A stretch of DNA of 64,000 bases, from contig OZ316895.1 of assembly GCA_973895155.1 (NCBI GenBank), forward strand, positions 1,860,001 through 1,924,000, in the 5' to 3' direction. Positions 12,113 through 24,696 of the stretch are shown here, one piece after another (position 1 is the first letter of the stretch; every line of letters starts with the position of its first letter). The stretch comes from Marsupella aquatica (Eukaryota > Marchantiophyta). The notes under the pieces are model-generated. The model saw only the letters and a list, made by a program, of their open reading frames with translations. It was not told the origin of the DNA and did not search any database. The translations under genes and the position numbers were made by a program.

Positions 12113-13618
12113 ATGAGAAAATCACAAAAAAATGTCATTTTTCACAACTTCTCAAAACACTCAAAACTAAACACCGTCGCGTAGCCCACGAAGCTAGGAG
12201 TCCAACACTAAAAACCAAAATCAAAATCAAAATTTGACAGAAAAGTTATTCAAATTTCGGTCGGGGTGAGTAAAACCTTGGGAAACTCCCCCATTTTGAC
12301 CACCTCAGGGAATAACCGAAATGCCAAGTACAACCCGTCGTCGAAATCACAATTTGATTGGTACGCCGCGTTGCTAACTTCAATGGCTACGACCTCACCG
12401 AAAAAGAACCGAAAAAATTTCCATTCGGCGTGCGGAATCTTTGTCAAGAATATTCTCTGTACAATACCGCAGGGCTCACAAGGGGCCGTTCCCCCTGTCC
12501 AAGCGGTTAAATCCGGGGGTGGCAGGTCCCGGCAAAGGCAGAACCAATAAGGAGGGAGGAGGGATTAAATAAAACCGGGCCCAAAAGGGGTTTTAAGGCC
12601 CCTTAAGAAAAAATGCACGTATCAAGGACCGGGCCGGGGTCGTGCAAGGGTGTACGAAGGGCGCGGGGAACGAAGCGGCTGCATACGCAACCATGAGTAC
12701 ACTAAGGACCGCGCATACGATGACGGGACGGGGCCGCGGTAGTGACCGGCACGGTATGGCGGAGGGCGTACGAGCACGCAAAAAGCTCCGGCCGGCGCTA
12801 CGCAGCTCGTCGCCATGGCTGCAAACCGGAGAGAAAATGAGGGTACAAGGGGCCGGCCAATACTGTGTGTGTATACACACATAGTATACACCCAACTAGG
12901 GTGTTTAAAGCCCCTTTAAAAATAAAAAAGGACTCCAAAGAGAACTGTGTCGATAACACACCTTTGCCACTGCCATTTACATGAAAAAAGTGAATGCCGT
13001 CAATGGAAAAAGTTGTCGAGTTGCACCGACACACTCTGCTGCTCCAGCAAAGGAAAAACTTCTGTCACGTCGCCATCACTCTGCGTCAAGTGCCAATCCC
13101 GGACTCAAAACAACCGTCTCGCCGCGATCTCACCGTTGAGCTGTAGCACTTCGCATTTCTTCCTCCAAGTCGGACGTCACGATGAGAAACCCGGTTCAGA
13201 TGGGAACAAGCTCCATAGCCTGTGAAAAAACCTGAACGCTTCGTTCACTCGTCACGACGCACTCGGTAACCACTCGGCAGCAACTCAACTACTGAAACAA
13301 TCAGCTCTCCTTAACCTCCAACTTGAGCTATAACATGCGATGCCTCTAGCACCGCACAGCTCACACCATTGAAAACACGAGTTCCGGTCTCTCCCTTGAA
13401 AAACCGTCGAACACGAATAAATCCAGAACGACGCAAACTCCGATTCCTCCGCACCACGGATACCAACCAGTGCGTTCTATACACCGATAGAAAGCCCTCT
13501 CACTAATCTATCCGCTCAGCCACACACATTCGAGTTTCATGCGATGAAACTTTGAATGCAACACCGACACTGAACGTTGGAAAACCGTCACGAACAAACC
13601 TCGTCACCTCCCAGGCAT
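12113..13618 (-). other. long Copia 5' leader without a coding domain
   Basis: About 1.5 kb separates the primer binding site from gag, long for a copia element. I see no conserved domain on either strand. The middle holds a GC-rich block listed separately. The rest is AT-balanced sequence that could be packaging or regulatory leader, or captured host DNA. Confidence 0.6.
12592..12919. other. GC-rich module inside the Copia leader
   Basis: About 300 bp of strongly GC-rich DNA lies between two similar words: TTTAAGGCCCCTTA at 12592 and TTTAAAGCCCCTTTAA at 12904. Each flank is itself nearly palindromic. A perfect palindrome, GTGTGTATACACAC, occurs near 12867. Overlapping open frames exist on both strands but have no recognisable domain. 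Confidence 0.5.
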
Positions 13619-13630
13619 GCTCTGATACCA
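13619..13630 (-). promoter_or_regulatory. Copia primer binding site (initiator Met tRNA type)
   Basis: The minus strand reads TGGTATCAGAGC two bases inside the 5' LTR. This matches the 3' end of plant initiator Met tRNA, the usual copia primer. Confidence 0.9.
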
Positions 13631-13632
13631 AT

Positions 13633-13977
13633 TGTAGAGCAAAGACGACAATCGCAACGGCAAGCCCATGAACCATCAAATGCACAGTAGTCGACACAGA
13701 GAGATACGTGGTTCACCTCCACATGAGGCTACGTCCACGGGAACACACGAGAGCTTTACTGCACTCTAGGCCGACCGGCCATACCAAGCATCCACAGCGC
13801 AAGCTCTGCCTATCTCTCAACTAGCTCTGTAACAATGAGCCTGAGTTCCCACTCTCCAAGCAAACACCGCTTGGTTATAGAGTGTGCACAGCATGACTAA
13901 CCTAACCAAGTCTGCAACTAAGGTTAGCCTTAACTACGGTACAGTCGTAACTCTAGACCTAAGAGTAAATCCTAACA
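13633..13977 (-). repeat. Copia 5' LTR
   Basis: This 345-bp LTR is the upstream copy relative to the minus-strand coding direction, so it carries the promoter of the element. It is followed by the right target duplication at 13978-13982. Confidence 0.95.
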
Positions 13978-14362
13978 CAGACCTGTATTACCCTATACAT
14001 GATGCCAGGCAGTTTTGGGTTTGGTTTTTCTGTGTAAATGAGAGCCAGGTGCCCTACCGGAGTCCCAGACTGCACATTGACAATTAAATGTTGCATTGTC
14101 AGTTATGCCTCACATAATCAGGACTTACTACAGGTGACTTAGCAATTGGGATTATTATCAGGAACTTTCACCGTTGACTGTTTGGCAATGTCCTTTACCT
14201 CCCAGTGAAACAGCCAATTCCAGTAATCATGGCTCACCCTGAGAATTTCTTCAGAAATGCCACTGACCCTGGATATTCACCCGGCCTGCATTTGGGAAAC
14301 TCTAATGTCTTCTTCTTTGGGTTCTAGCACTTAGTAGACTCTCCCCACCCACATTCTTTGTA

Positions 14363-14439
14363 GGGAACCCATTTCAGGGTGATCCCCACCTAGTGACATA
14401 TATTCTTAATGGGGAACCCACTTCAGGGTGAGCCCCCAT
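14363..14439. repeat. 27-bp direct repeat pair
   Basis: GGGAACCCATTTCAGGGTGA at 14363 recurs with one change at 14413; the similarity extends to about 27 bases. Confidence 0.6.
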
Positions 14440-14582
14440 GGATCCAAGAGGGACCTGCACCAGAGAGAGGATTAAATGTATGAAGGCCACAAAAGTGGGC
14501 AAGCAGGGGCAAAGGAGATAACCAAACTCCCATCCACTGCCCCCATGGAACCCCATCCCACCCACACACATATACCCCCATG

Positions 14583-14650
14583 TGGGGATGGAGGATTAAA
14601 CCTGGGACCTTTCAGTTCCAAGCTGATCCCCTAGCCAACTGACAAAAGCC
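14583..14650 (-). repeat. tRNA-like patch, possible SINE head or tRNA relic
   Basis: On the minus strand TGGCTAGGGGA (14627-14637) resembles an RNA polymerase III A box and GGTTTAATCCT (14592-14602) a B box, about 24 bases apart. The order and wording are those of a D arm and a T arm. I could not fold a full cloverleaf, so a tRNA-derived SINE head or a decayed tRNA is more likely than a working tRNA gene. Confidence 0.3.
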
Positions 14651-15790
14651 AATTGGTTGTCTCTTACCATGTGGACAGCCCTTTTTCTCCCCATTGTTTT
14701 TTGCAATTTTTGAACTAGGAAACTGGTTGGATTGGTAGTTTGGTAATTTTACAACTACACCAAAATAGTGTGTAACTAGTGTGACACCAAAATTAGAGTG
14801 AACCACACTGAGTTTTGTGAAGTCAACATATTTTTTGAGCCCTAATCACACTAATTAAGTCCCACTATTTACTTTGTATTGAGAGTCTGCTTCACTCTCA
14901 GTTTTATGCCTTGATTCTCAGTGTGCAGTATTCAAGGCAAACACCTCAATTAGTGAGGCCAAAAGTGTGACTTCTTGTGAACTCTAATTGGTGTGACACT
15001 TGAAATAATGTGACTCACACTATATTATGTGAGATGTGAAATTTAAAGGGCTATTTGTGTGACTAACACTAATTGCAGTGGAAAGTGTGTCAAACTGGCA
15101 AAAGAAAGAGAACCAACAATTGGAATTTGAAGCCCCCATGGACCACATTTCCCAAAAATTTAGTTTAATTGTAATAATTTCCTGGGAATTTTAGTTAATT
15201 GTGATAACTTGATATTCATGAATTCCAATGTTTTAGGGTTTTGGGTATTTGCTAGAGGAAAATGTAATCTACACATCCATCCAAGTGACAGTGAATTTGT
15301 GGCCATTTTAGTTGAATTTATCATGACAAATTAAAGATAAATTCTATTACATTCATTTTCACTGTGACTGTTAGTATGACATATTTGGGCTTTTGTTGTG
15401 CCTGTCTCCTCCTTTTCTAGTTACCTTGTAGGTGCAATATTAAAAAATATTTTAGAACTTCCTCTTAGTCATCAAGTTATGGGCCCCAAACTCCCATGGA
15501 CCACCAAAACATGGTACACAAGAGCTCTCTGTTCAACATGACAGTCCATCCTGTCCAGGCTCCAGCTTCCAAGGTCCATGATCCTGGCTTCAGCCCCCAA
15601 CAACCCATTCTCAAACCTCTTTTCTAAACTGTATGCTCATAATCCAACTACGAAAAATGACCTGCTTACATTGGTGGGCGGACTATGGACCCTAATAAGC
15701 CAGCTGAGAGGACAGGATACAGGGCATACTCTGTAATAATCACAACACAGGGCTCATGGGCTATAAAGTGTCCTATCCAAGCAAATATCA

Positions 15791-16210
15791 ATGTTTCTGC
15801 ACGTTCCATGGAAAGTATGCCAGTCCATGGGAGTAAATGGCAAACCTGGTGTCACACCGCAGCTTCTGTTTATAGAAAGGACTAGAAGAACCGGGAAGGT
15901 GATTTTCCATATTGGATTTGTCGACAGTACCAGCCCGAACTCAACAGGGGGAGCGTGTCCTATAGAAGTACTATATACAGATGATATGTGCTATGGAAGC
16001 TGCGCGCCTCGGATCGAGTTCTCAAGCGCCTCTGGTCCTCCCACTCGACAGTGTATCATCTTTCAAAATTCGAACCGAGTAGGCTGCAGCCTGCAGGGTG
16101 AGGCTTCACGACTCGTTGGAGTCGGATATCGCAACATGAGAAGGTGCCTACTGGAGACGAGCATGAGAAGTAGCTTTAGATATCGACTCGTCCGTTCGAA
16201 AGAGCAGTAG
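15791..16210 (+). CDS. unsupported 139-aa open frame
   Basis: An uninterrupted frame of 139 codons lies upstream of the ABCG gene. It shows no domain, signal peptide or membrane segment that I recognise and has no obvious splice partner. It could be a 5' transcribed region or chance. Confidence 0.15.
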   Translation: MFLHVPWKVCQSMGVNGKPGVTPQLLFIERTRRTGKVIFHIGFVDSTSPNSTGGACPIEVLYTDDMCYGSCAPRIEFSSASGPPTRQCIIFQNSNRVGCSLQGEASRLVGVGYRNMRRCLLETSMRSSFRYRLVRSKEQ

Positions 16211-16811
16211 AGGAAGCGTGCGTAATGCATATATTTGTGATTGTTTTTTGGTATGAATTCAACGTCTTGACGAGTGCGGAGGCATGACTGTTTATTTTGT
16301 TCTTGGATGCAGGGACTGACATCTCTCGAGCGAGGAGTGCTTGCTTCCTCAAAATCTTGGTATTACTTTACGACATGTCCCATTGTTTTCGTATCCGTTT
16401 GAAAGTTGCTGTTAGCAGCAGGACCGTTTTTCATCTCAGACAGCGTGTGTGGATCCGTCGTTGAAGAGTTTACGTGTATAGGCTTCAGCTGTTGATGCAT
16501 CCACAATTATTGCTAAAGGCCCACGCTAGGAGTTGGTCGCTGGTGTTGAGAAAGTCAGATAGAGAACTATATTGTGAAGGTTTTGAAACAATTTGGAACT
16601 CGGTTATGCTGTTGAGGCACGTGATCCTGTAGCAGTTTGTCTGAGTCAGGTTATCATCTAGCTGGCGAAGCTCGGGCTCGACGTCGTGGGAGGATATGAA
16701 TCAATTCAAGCCCTGTCTACAATCTTTCTTCTCTGTACGTAGTGACATTCTCGATTAGATGACTCCGTTTGGTAGCTGCTTTTGAAGCAAAGGAAATCTT
16801 TCTTGCTCAAA

Positions 16812-19800
16812 ATGGTTGTCCCCGCTTTCATGAATTACTTCAGTCTGTTCCAGCTCCGTCGTACCTACTTGGATGTCGTCTCAGACTCCGTTGTTGCGAT
16901 GACGAAGGTTGTAGTAAACCATGTTGGTGCCGGGAAATCGTTGGGTCGTGGGAACCGTCCACGACGTTCTCCAGAGAATTTCCGGAACTCGTCGTCAAGT
17001 AGATCAAGCTCAAGATCTAGTGTTTCAGACAGAGATATCTGCAGCTCTGAGTGTGACGAAGAGGACGAAGAAGACGAATTCGAAGAAGAGGAAGAGGAAG
17101 AGGATCCGAAGACTACGCCAAAAACTCTAGACCTATGGCTGGAGTTCCAGAACCTGACGTACTCTGTGCCACACTCTAATGCGCATTGTCAGGCCTGCAA
17201 GTCGAGGATTCAGAGAACAAGATACAACACTGATTACGATGATCATGACCAACACGTTATGGCGGATGATGGAGAAGTGAAAATTCTTCGAAATGTGTCA
17301 GGAGTAGTGAAGGCAGGAGAAATATTGGCTATCGTCGGCCCTAGCGGATCTGGGAAATCTACGTTAATCGATGCGTTGGCCCAAAGGATTGCACGCGATA
17401 GCTTACAAGGAAGTATTACGCTGAATGGCGAAGAGGTCAAAAGCAATAGCATTGTCCGTAGTATATCAGCTTACGTCATGCAAGAAGATCTGCTATTCCC
17501 TATGCTCACAGGTATCTCCCATCCGCCCCACAGTTGTTTGATTCTAGCACCAGCCGATTATGAAAAACATACATACGACGACCTTGGAGTCATCACATGC
17601 AGTCTGACAGAAGTCTAATGGTCAGAAGGACTATCTTAAGGCAATTGTTGCAAGATTGCTCAATTTGGATAGGTTAAGTACAGGCTGGAGAGTCATTTAT
17701 CAGAGTCATACTAAAGATCAACAGTCAAGGATCCACATTCTGATTGCTATTGCAGTCTACGTACTCAGGATGTAAAAATGCACTCAAAATTGTACAATGT
17801 CATTCGTACATCTTGATAAGTAAGACGCTTTTGGATTCCACAAATTCGCCATTCACAGGTAGATTACCTACGCTAGTATATAAGCGCTGGATTGACTTTT
17901 TTTTTCTTTTGATCAGTCAAGGAGACCCTTCGCTTTGCAGCAGAGTTACGCCTACCCAACAGCTCGTTAGAGAAACAGGCTCGTGTGGACGAAGTCATAT
18001 TGCAGCTGAATCTTACCACTGTAGGTAACACCATAATTGGCGACGAAGGACATCGTGGAATTTCCGGAGGAGAGAGAAGAAGAGTCTCAATAGGCAAGGG
18101 AATAATACACGATCCGCTCCTGCTCTTCCTAGATGAACCAACTTCTGGTTTAGATTCTACCAACGCCCTTCTAATTGTTAATACTCTCCAGGTATGTGGA
18201 ATAACACCTGCAGCCATCTTCCATTAATCACAGCTAGTACATAGTCTTACTGTGTGATGAAACATGGATGATTGTCGATCTAGTACGTCAAGATACATTT
18301 AGTAGTAAGATATTCTCTGATCCAGACATGAGGAAGTCAATCAAGAGAACGTCGAAACATCCGTTGGCATTACCTCTCAACTAGTTCATTAACTCCGCAG
18401 TAGCAACGGTAGCTGTTCCATGTAAACTGGGAATTAAAATTGTCATTTCTACACTCAGTGCAGTGCTGATTGCTGAACAATTGCAATAGAACGTTCTGGA
18501 TCAGAATGCTCTAATAAACATTACTCTTCGGTGTTTGTAGAGGATTGCAATGACAGGAAGTATTGTAGTGCTTTCGATGCACCAGCCTAGCGAGCGCATT
18601 TTGAAGCTGATCACTACTGTATTATACCTTGCGGAGGGTAGTGTTATATTTAATGGCCCGCCAGCAAGCCTCCGAAGCTATTTTGAGACGTATCTTGGGT
18701 ACACGATTCCCGAAGGAACTAACTCAACTGAATATGCTTTGGATCTGGTTCAAGATTACAGTGTGAAAAGTAGAAATGGTATCATACCGCTTGTTCAGTC
18801 CTATGAACGATTTTCTGACGAAAGAAACTATCAAAGGTTTGCTACAGCTGGAGACGATGTACTTCCTCCTCCACAACTTACGACAGGGGATCCAGAATCT
18901 CTACTGCCAACCGGTGTAAGGGGCGCGTTAGTTGCAAGTTTTGCACTAGGGAAGCTTGTTGGATCAATTGGTTTTCTGAGGCACTACAGAGATAGCGACA
19001 GAGCTATACAAAGATTTGCCAACTCAAGGTATTATGAGATTTATATTCTAGCTTGGCGAGGAATCCTGAACATAAGGAGGACGCCTGAGCTTTTCATCAT
19101 GAGAATCGTCACTGTTGTAATCTCTGGTTTCCTCTTGGCAACTGTGTTCTGGCAACTAGATTCTTCGCCTCAGGGCCTCAGAGAACTTCTTGGATTTTTC
19201 GCATTTGCTACATCAACCACTTACTACACTTGCGTGGACACCCTTCCCATTTTCTTACAGGTACGGTTCTGTATAGACAAAAGCTTTTGGGAAAGTTTTT
19301 ATTGATTTTCATGACCTCTTTAAGCAATCCAGGTGCCAAATTGTTTTTTGTCCCCGTCGTCATCTTCTACGATTCGGAACACAGATACTTCGACAAGCAT
19401 CCAGGCACTTATGGAACCTGTCGCCGGCTTAGTTGATTGTTTACTATAGTAAGTTTAATTACTGTCTCGCGCGTTAATTAAAAGTCCACGGATAGAGCTT
19501 AGCTAGCTATACCTTCATATGCAAGACAGCCGAGTTTTCTACTCGAATTCTGCACTGTCTTAACAATGCATGGTGTTCTGTACTTTCGAGCAGGAGCGCC
19601 ACATCATCATGCGCGAAATTGCCCACGACTCATATCGCATCTCCTCATATGTTCTGGCAATCGCCATCATCAATATACCCTTCTTACTGGTCCTCGCGTT
19701 TGCTTTCTCTATCACAACATTCTGGACTGTCGGGCTATCTGGCGGTGCCACGGGATACTTCTTCTTCCTATTGATCCTATGGGCCTCTTTCTGGGCTGGA

Positions 19801-20301
19801 AATTCTTTCGCAACGTTGTTGTCGGCCTTGATCTCCAATGTCATAACAGGCTATGCAGTTGTGGTAGCTGCATTAGCTTACTTTCTTCTCCTTAGCGGTT
19901 TCTTTATCGAAAGGAACAGAATTCCTCGGTACTGGGTATGGCTACACTATCTTTCTCTCATAAAATACCCATATGAAGCTGTCCTGCTCAATGAGTTCAA
20001 CAGAAGGAGTTTTACATGCTACGAAACCGCAGACCAGATCCTATCGGGCACTCCCTTTCAAGGTTTACACGAAGTTACAGATTACGTTTTGAAAAATCTG
20101 AGATTGATTTTGCAGAACACGAAGTACCGTAACTTGAACGGATCAACCTGCATGATCAATGGAGCGTCCGTGCTTCGCAGTCAGAATATTGGCGAAATCA
20201 GCAAGTGGAAGTGCTTGGTTGTAACAGTGGCCTTTGGCATAGTGTATCGCATTTGTTTCTATATTGCTCTGCGATGCTCCAGTAAAAGGAATCGACGTTG
20301 A
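16812..20301 (+). CDS. ABCG: ABCG half-size transporter (ABCG1/2/6/16/20-type)
   Basis: Four exons, 16812-17511, 17917-18191, 18541-19260 and 19594-20301, join in phase to 800 residues. The N terminus holds a Ser-rich patch and a very acidic run ([16 protein letters not shown]). The nucleotide-binding domain has Walker A GPSGSGKS (residues 176-183), the ABC signature ISGGE (282-286), Walker B LLLFLDEP (301-308) and the switch-His segment SMHQPS. A hydrophobic membrane domain follows, with about six helices across exons 3-4, the motif [23 protein letters not shown] split by no intron, and a basic KRNRR tail. This domain order and tail match the plant clade that exports suberin, cutin or spore/pollen-wall precursors as dimers at the plasma membrane. 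The ATG at 16812 is chosen because the longer frame begins only at a TTG. The substrate is inferred from the clade. Confidence 0.93.
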
Positions 20302-21404
20302 TCAGTGGCAATATTGTGAGTGTTCGCATATAAGTCATTATTGACATGCAGACATGTTGACAGATTAAACGCACAGTGCTCGATGAGTCAAATCAAAGCT
20401 CACGATCTCCGACGCTTTTGTTATAACTAGGTCCAATCATAGTTTAGGGACCGATTATCCTTTAGTAATATTCGATTTTTGTTAGTTTGTGCAATTCTCG
20501 TTTTCGGTTCTCGCTTATTGTTGTTGTACCAAGTTGCTACAAAGTTTAGAAATTTCGATCTCTTCATGAAATAGTTCATCTGTACTGAGGTTCAGTAGGT
20601 CGTGGCACTGGCCACATACGGATGGAGTGTTATTTTCTATAAGCTCCCAGCGAGACTTCCAATACTGGTACATCCATAACATACAGAGCGATTCATGCTA
20701 CTTGTTCGAATTTGATTGAGGATTTTGAGATGCGCCAGGATCTGCTACTCGCCCTTGCCATAGTATCGTCGAGAGCATCGTATCCTGAATGGACGATTTG
20801 AAATTTGGAAATTAAAGTGGGGGACCTTGGTCAATCGTTGGAAGTATAGGCGGGAGTGTAGGTTTCTTTCCAAATTCTTACATTCTCATTCTGACCTTTG
20901 ATCATCACACCCTTCTCAAAATCTTTCATACTCAGTCTGGGATGACATGGAATTTATGGAATTTTGGAAGAGTACTATAGCTTATACATAGCTTGGCACT
21001 CGGGACTTGGCAGTGGAGCTAAATTTGCATAGTTTAAGTCGGGGGCAAAAAGGGACCCCCCGTGCAAGTTTAGACTGCGGTCGAGCATCTCAGTTAACAG
21101 AACTTTTATCTTATTTAAAAGATTGTGGGAGCTCCTGGCTTTCCGACGATGATAGTGTAGAATTTTGTCACTCACAGAATACCGCAGAGGATACCCACCT
21201 AGTTTACTCTAGCATCGCCGATGTTTTTAATGGGAGAAACCTTCCCATTTTATTAGTTCTTTTGTTTTCCTCGTTTCCAATTCAGCCTGGAAGCCATTTG
21301 TGGACGGTTTAGCCGAATTAGATTCGTGTTATGGTTAGACATGTCTAAATGAAAGTCTACATCGGACTTGGTCATCGGTAACCTTTTTCTGCCTTGAAAA
21401 CTGC

Positions 21405-21559
21405 GCATGGAGACATCACCGAACTCCGATCCAAACTGTATGTGAATAGTTCTTATCTCAAGGCCCATTGAAATCGCGCGAGGAGCTAGCACCCCTTATA
21501 AGGCATCGAGATATCACCGAACTCCGAGCCAAACTGTGGGAATAATTCCTATCTCCAGG
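21405..21559. repeat. diverged direct repeat pair, about 58 bp
   Basis: Bases 21405-21463 and 21503-21559 share the core ATCACCGAACTCCGA and following sequence with scattered differences. Confidence 0.6.
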
Positions 21560-24479
21560 CAACTTACCGTATAATAAATTGACGTGAGTACCAGTAAATC
21601 ACCTATAGTCCTTAATGTAACATCCATTTTGTAAAGTACAAGTACAGCATAGCAAATAGTGACTCTTAGTTAGGTACGTCGCCCGAATGATTGATCTGCA
21701 CTTCTGCAGTATGCCGGAAGTGAAATTTCTACATCAGTAGTTTAATTCGATCGAACGTACAGCTCTGCACAATGCACGCGACAGTATAGTAAGTGCTTCA
21801 ATTTAAGCTCCATCATGCCCCGTCATCTCAAGCCAGGCACAAGGGGAGTATCGTCAGCGGCGGTGAAGTTCGTATCAACATCTTCGACAGCTGCAATAGA
21901 TTTGGCGCTGGCTTCCTAACCACCAGATCCTTCCCAAAATTTTCAACATTACAAACCGAGATCGAGTAGCTGCTGTCGCGTCGAATCAGTTCAAATTAAA
22001 GAAATCATCGCATCGATGTCGCCTGCTGATGGCGAGTGGATCGTTAGCTCGCAGACCTCTAGCAATCGCGGACCTCTACCGATTGCACATTGGTAGACTA
22101 TGTTCCTATAATTACAAAAGTGAGAGGAAATTAACGTCCAATGGAAGTTTGACATTTAATTATAGATGCTCATGCGATGACTCTATGTCAAACCGTTGCA
22201 ACTGCTCAGCCAAGCCTACAGTAGCTTCAGGATGCTGAGGTAAGAAGTGAAAAACTAACTCATGACGCTACAGACGTGCAACAAATGTATAAACTGCCAT
22301 GTCGAGAGTTTGACAATCTTTTCCAATCTCCTCAGAGCATTGTCTGGTAAGTAGTTCGGTGACTCCTGCCGTAACGTTAGTTTGCACTGCGCAGGAAGTT
22401 TGTAGACACCAGTTTTGTCTTTTCTTCAAGGTCGGCATCACCATGAAGTAGCGCGGCGAGATTCCTTAATTGAAGATAGTACAAACGTCGATGTTCTGAT
22501 ACCGATGGAACGAGATCACAGCTCCAATTGAAAGTCCCAATTCTAGTCTTTATATGAATCGGTGTTTCGGTGCCAATCTAATGTTACGAACGTAAAGCAA
22601 GTTTTGAGCAACACTAATTGCGGACTTATACGGAATAGATCAACGTTGGTATCTGTAGTGGATCCATACCAAAGGGTAGCACTGGCGACGTGCAGGCAGC
22701 TGGATTTCTACTTGACTGTACGTATGTATGTACCACAAATCAATCTACCAACGAAGAGCACGACGGATGAAGTAGTACCTGGCGAATAGGGTGGTAGTGA
22801 CTCTGCATATTTGAGTGGGAGCTGCCACTTGCAATGCTGTACAAGCACCACAAGCACACTTCCATAAATTCGTGAACTTTCCTAGCTGTACAGTCCGGTA
22901 TCAAAACGTGGACACGAAGTGAGAGGCACGATGGGCATACGTCAATGATATCTAAAAAGAAGATATCGCTAAGGATTGGTCTAAGGAAGGTCGCTGGGAG
23001 TGAACTGTATTCATATGCCCCGGCAGCTTGTGACAAACAGGTATGTGGTTTCCTCTCCGCTACAGTACAGCTAACCTAGTGTCCAGGGGGTCAACTGTGA
23101 TCAGCACGGCTTCCTGCGAAAACATTCACACGAACAACTCGATGGATTTCCGTTAGGGCAAACGTTGACCCTGTACAAGATATACATCTTAATTTAGAAT
23201 CCTAAGCCTGTGTTGATCTTATGGCGAATCCCCACAGCCAAAATTGCAGGGAACTTGCAATCCGTGCTTCGCATGAGATTTCTACAATTGTCATGATCGA
23301 ATCATCCGAGACTTATCGCCGTACCACGACGAGTGACGAAGTCATCTCAACGACGTCATGCCCAGCCACGTTTCTTGTGATCTCCTTCGACGTCGTACAA
23401 TCATGAGTTCCAGGTGGAGGTAGCCAGCCAATCGCACGGAGAAGGCCATCGATACCAGATTTATCCAGAGGCTTGGTGTTGTGTTGCTGGCCACATCGAT
23501 CAGATGTAGAAGATGTAGTTAGTTTTCGCCATGGCCAGTTCGTCGAGTCAGAGATCTGTCTTTATTTTCAACCAAATCTGACACCATATGAAGTTAATCG
23601 AGTTCGCGGCCAGCTTTTGACTATTGCTTCCAATGAAGTTTTGTAAGAAGAGCATAACTGTAGTACAAGCTGTGATCTCAAATCGAGTTGGCGGCCAGCT
23701 ATGACGATCAATGTTTGCCCATGAACTTTTGTAAGAAGGACCTAACTCTCTAGAAGCTGTCAACTGTCACAATCGGACAGGGGATGCACTGTTATTATCC
23801 TGACTGTACTCAGACGCCGTGGACTGTCAAACTGTACTGGGGTGGATTCGCGTCAGGTTGGCGACCAGCTACTCTCTATTACAAGCTAATCTAAATTGTG
23901 CGGAACCAATAGATGTCTAGAAGCTGTAATTATCTCGCCATCCGGATTGGGATCGAGCGCAAGTTTCTGCGATTGAACAGCTTACTACATTAAATCCCTT
24001 TCTACTAGTCTAGCTCCCCATAACATTGCTTCCAGTTTTCCAGATTGAATACTTCGCTACTGTTCCTTAGTTTTTGGTTTTAGTGTGTCTGCCCACGTGA
24101 CGAAAACCAACCTTTGTGTCTCTGGTGCTTTCCTTTCTCTGAACTTGGATGATAGAAACTGAAGTTCTCATGGATCGTAACTGTTTGACTAGATGACTGA
24201 GATAGACAATCGCAACCAACACGTATTTCTACTCAGGAAACGAGTGTGGCAGTTTCTGTTGGCAACTTTGGCCCGTACTTGGTATTTTGTCCAGACAGTC
24301 CTCCAGTGGGCTGCCCTAAAGTCCAAATTAGCCGTGGAGTGCTCTCACTCTGGCTTCAACTGTTGCGGTCACTCTTTCCTCAGCTCTCCGTTGCTTACCA
24401 GTTGCAATCATCGGCATCAAGACATTCAACAAACCCTGCTTTCAGCTTGCAAACATCTGCACCATTCGACAACCATACC

Positions 24480-24571
24480 AGGATTTCATGCAACTAAAAC
24501 ATTCTCACAAGGACACACTTTCTCCAGGATTTCCTGCAACAATAACATTCTCACAAAGACACACTTTCTGC
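24480..24571. repeat. 46-bp tandem duplication
   Basis: Bases 24480-24525 and 24526-24571 are adjacent copies with a few substitutions, each containing ACATTCTCACAA and GACACACTTTCT. Confidence 0.8.
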
Positions 24572-24642
24572 GCCAACAACACTTTGTAACAACCCGGCTA
24601 GAATGACCAACATGCCATGCAGCAACATACAATGACCTACAG

Positions 24643-24696
24643 AATTTTAGTGTGCAACACACTGGCATGAATTTTAGTGTGCAACACACTGGCATT
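24643..24696. repeat. 27-bp tandem duplication
   Basis: AATTTTAGTGTGCAACACAC and the following seven bases occur twice head to tail, nearly identical. Confidence 0.85.

Larger units (their letters stand above)
7289..13977 (-). mobile_element. Ty1/copia LTR retrotransposon, structurally complete but coding-defective
   Basis: A 6,689-bp element reads on the minus strand. Its 345-bp LTRs lie at 13633-13977 (5') and 7289-7633 (3'), both with TG...CA ends. The 5-bp target duplication CAGAC lies outside each end, at 7284-7288 and 13978-13982. A tRNA-iMet-type primer binding site and a polypurine tract sit just inside the LTRs. Inside are gag, protease, integrase, reverse transcriptase and RNase H in copia order. 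By eye the LTRs differ at about 12 of 345 positions, ten of them transitions, so the insertion is not recent. Stops and indels in gag and pol mean this copy cannot make an intact polyprotein. Confidence 0.96.
13983..16811. other. spacer between the Copia element and the ABCG gene
   Basis: This is mostly AT-rich noncoding sequence. It contains a direct repeat (14363-14439), a tRNA-like patch (14583-14650), and many scattered GTGTGAC/CACTAATT words between 14760 and 15080. The last kilobase presumably holds the promoter and 5' UTR of the ABCG gene, but I cannot identify a TATA box or start site with confidence. Confidence 0.5.

Noticed and set aside
12593-12895. Overlapping ORFs on both strands in the GC-rich Copia leader block
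   Set aside because: High GC alone keeps frames open; no domain, start context or conservation argument supports them.
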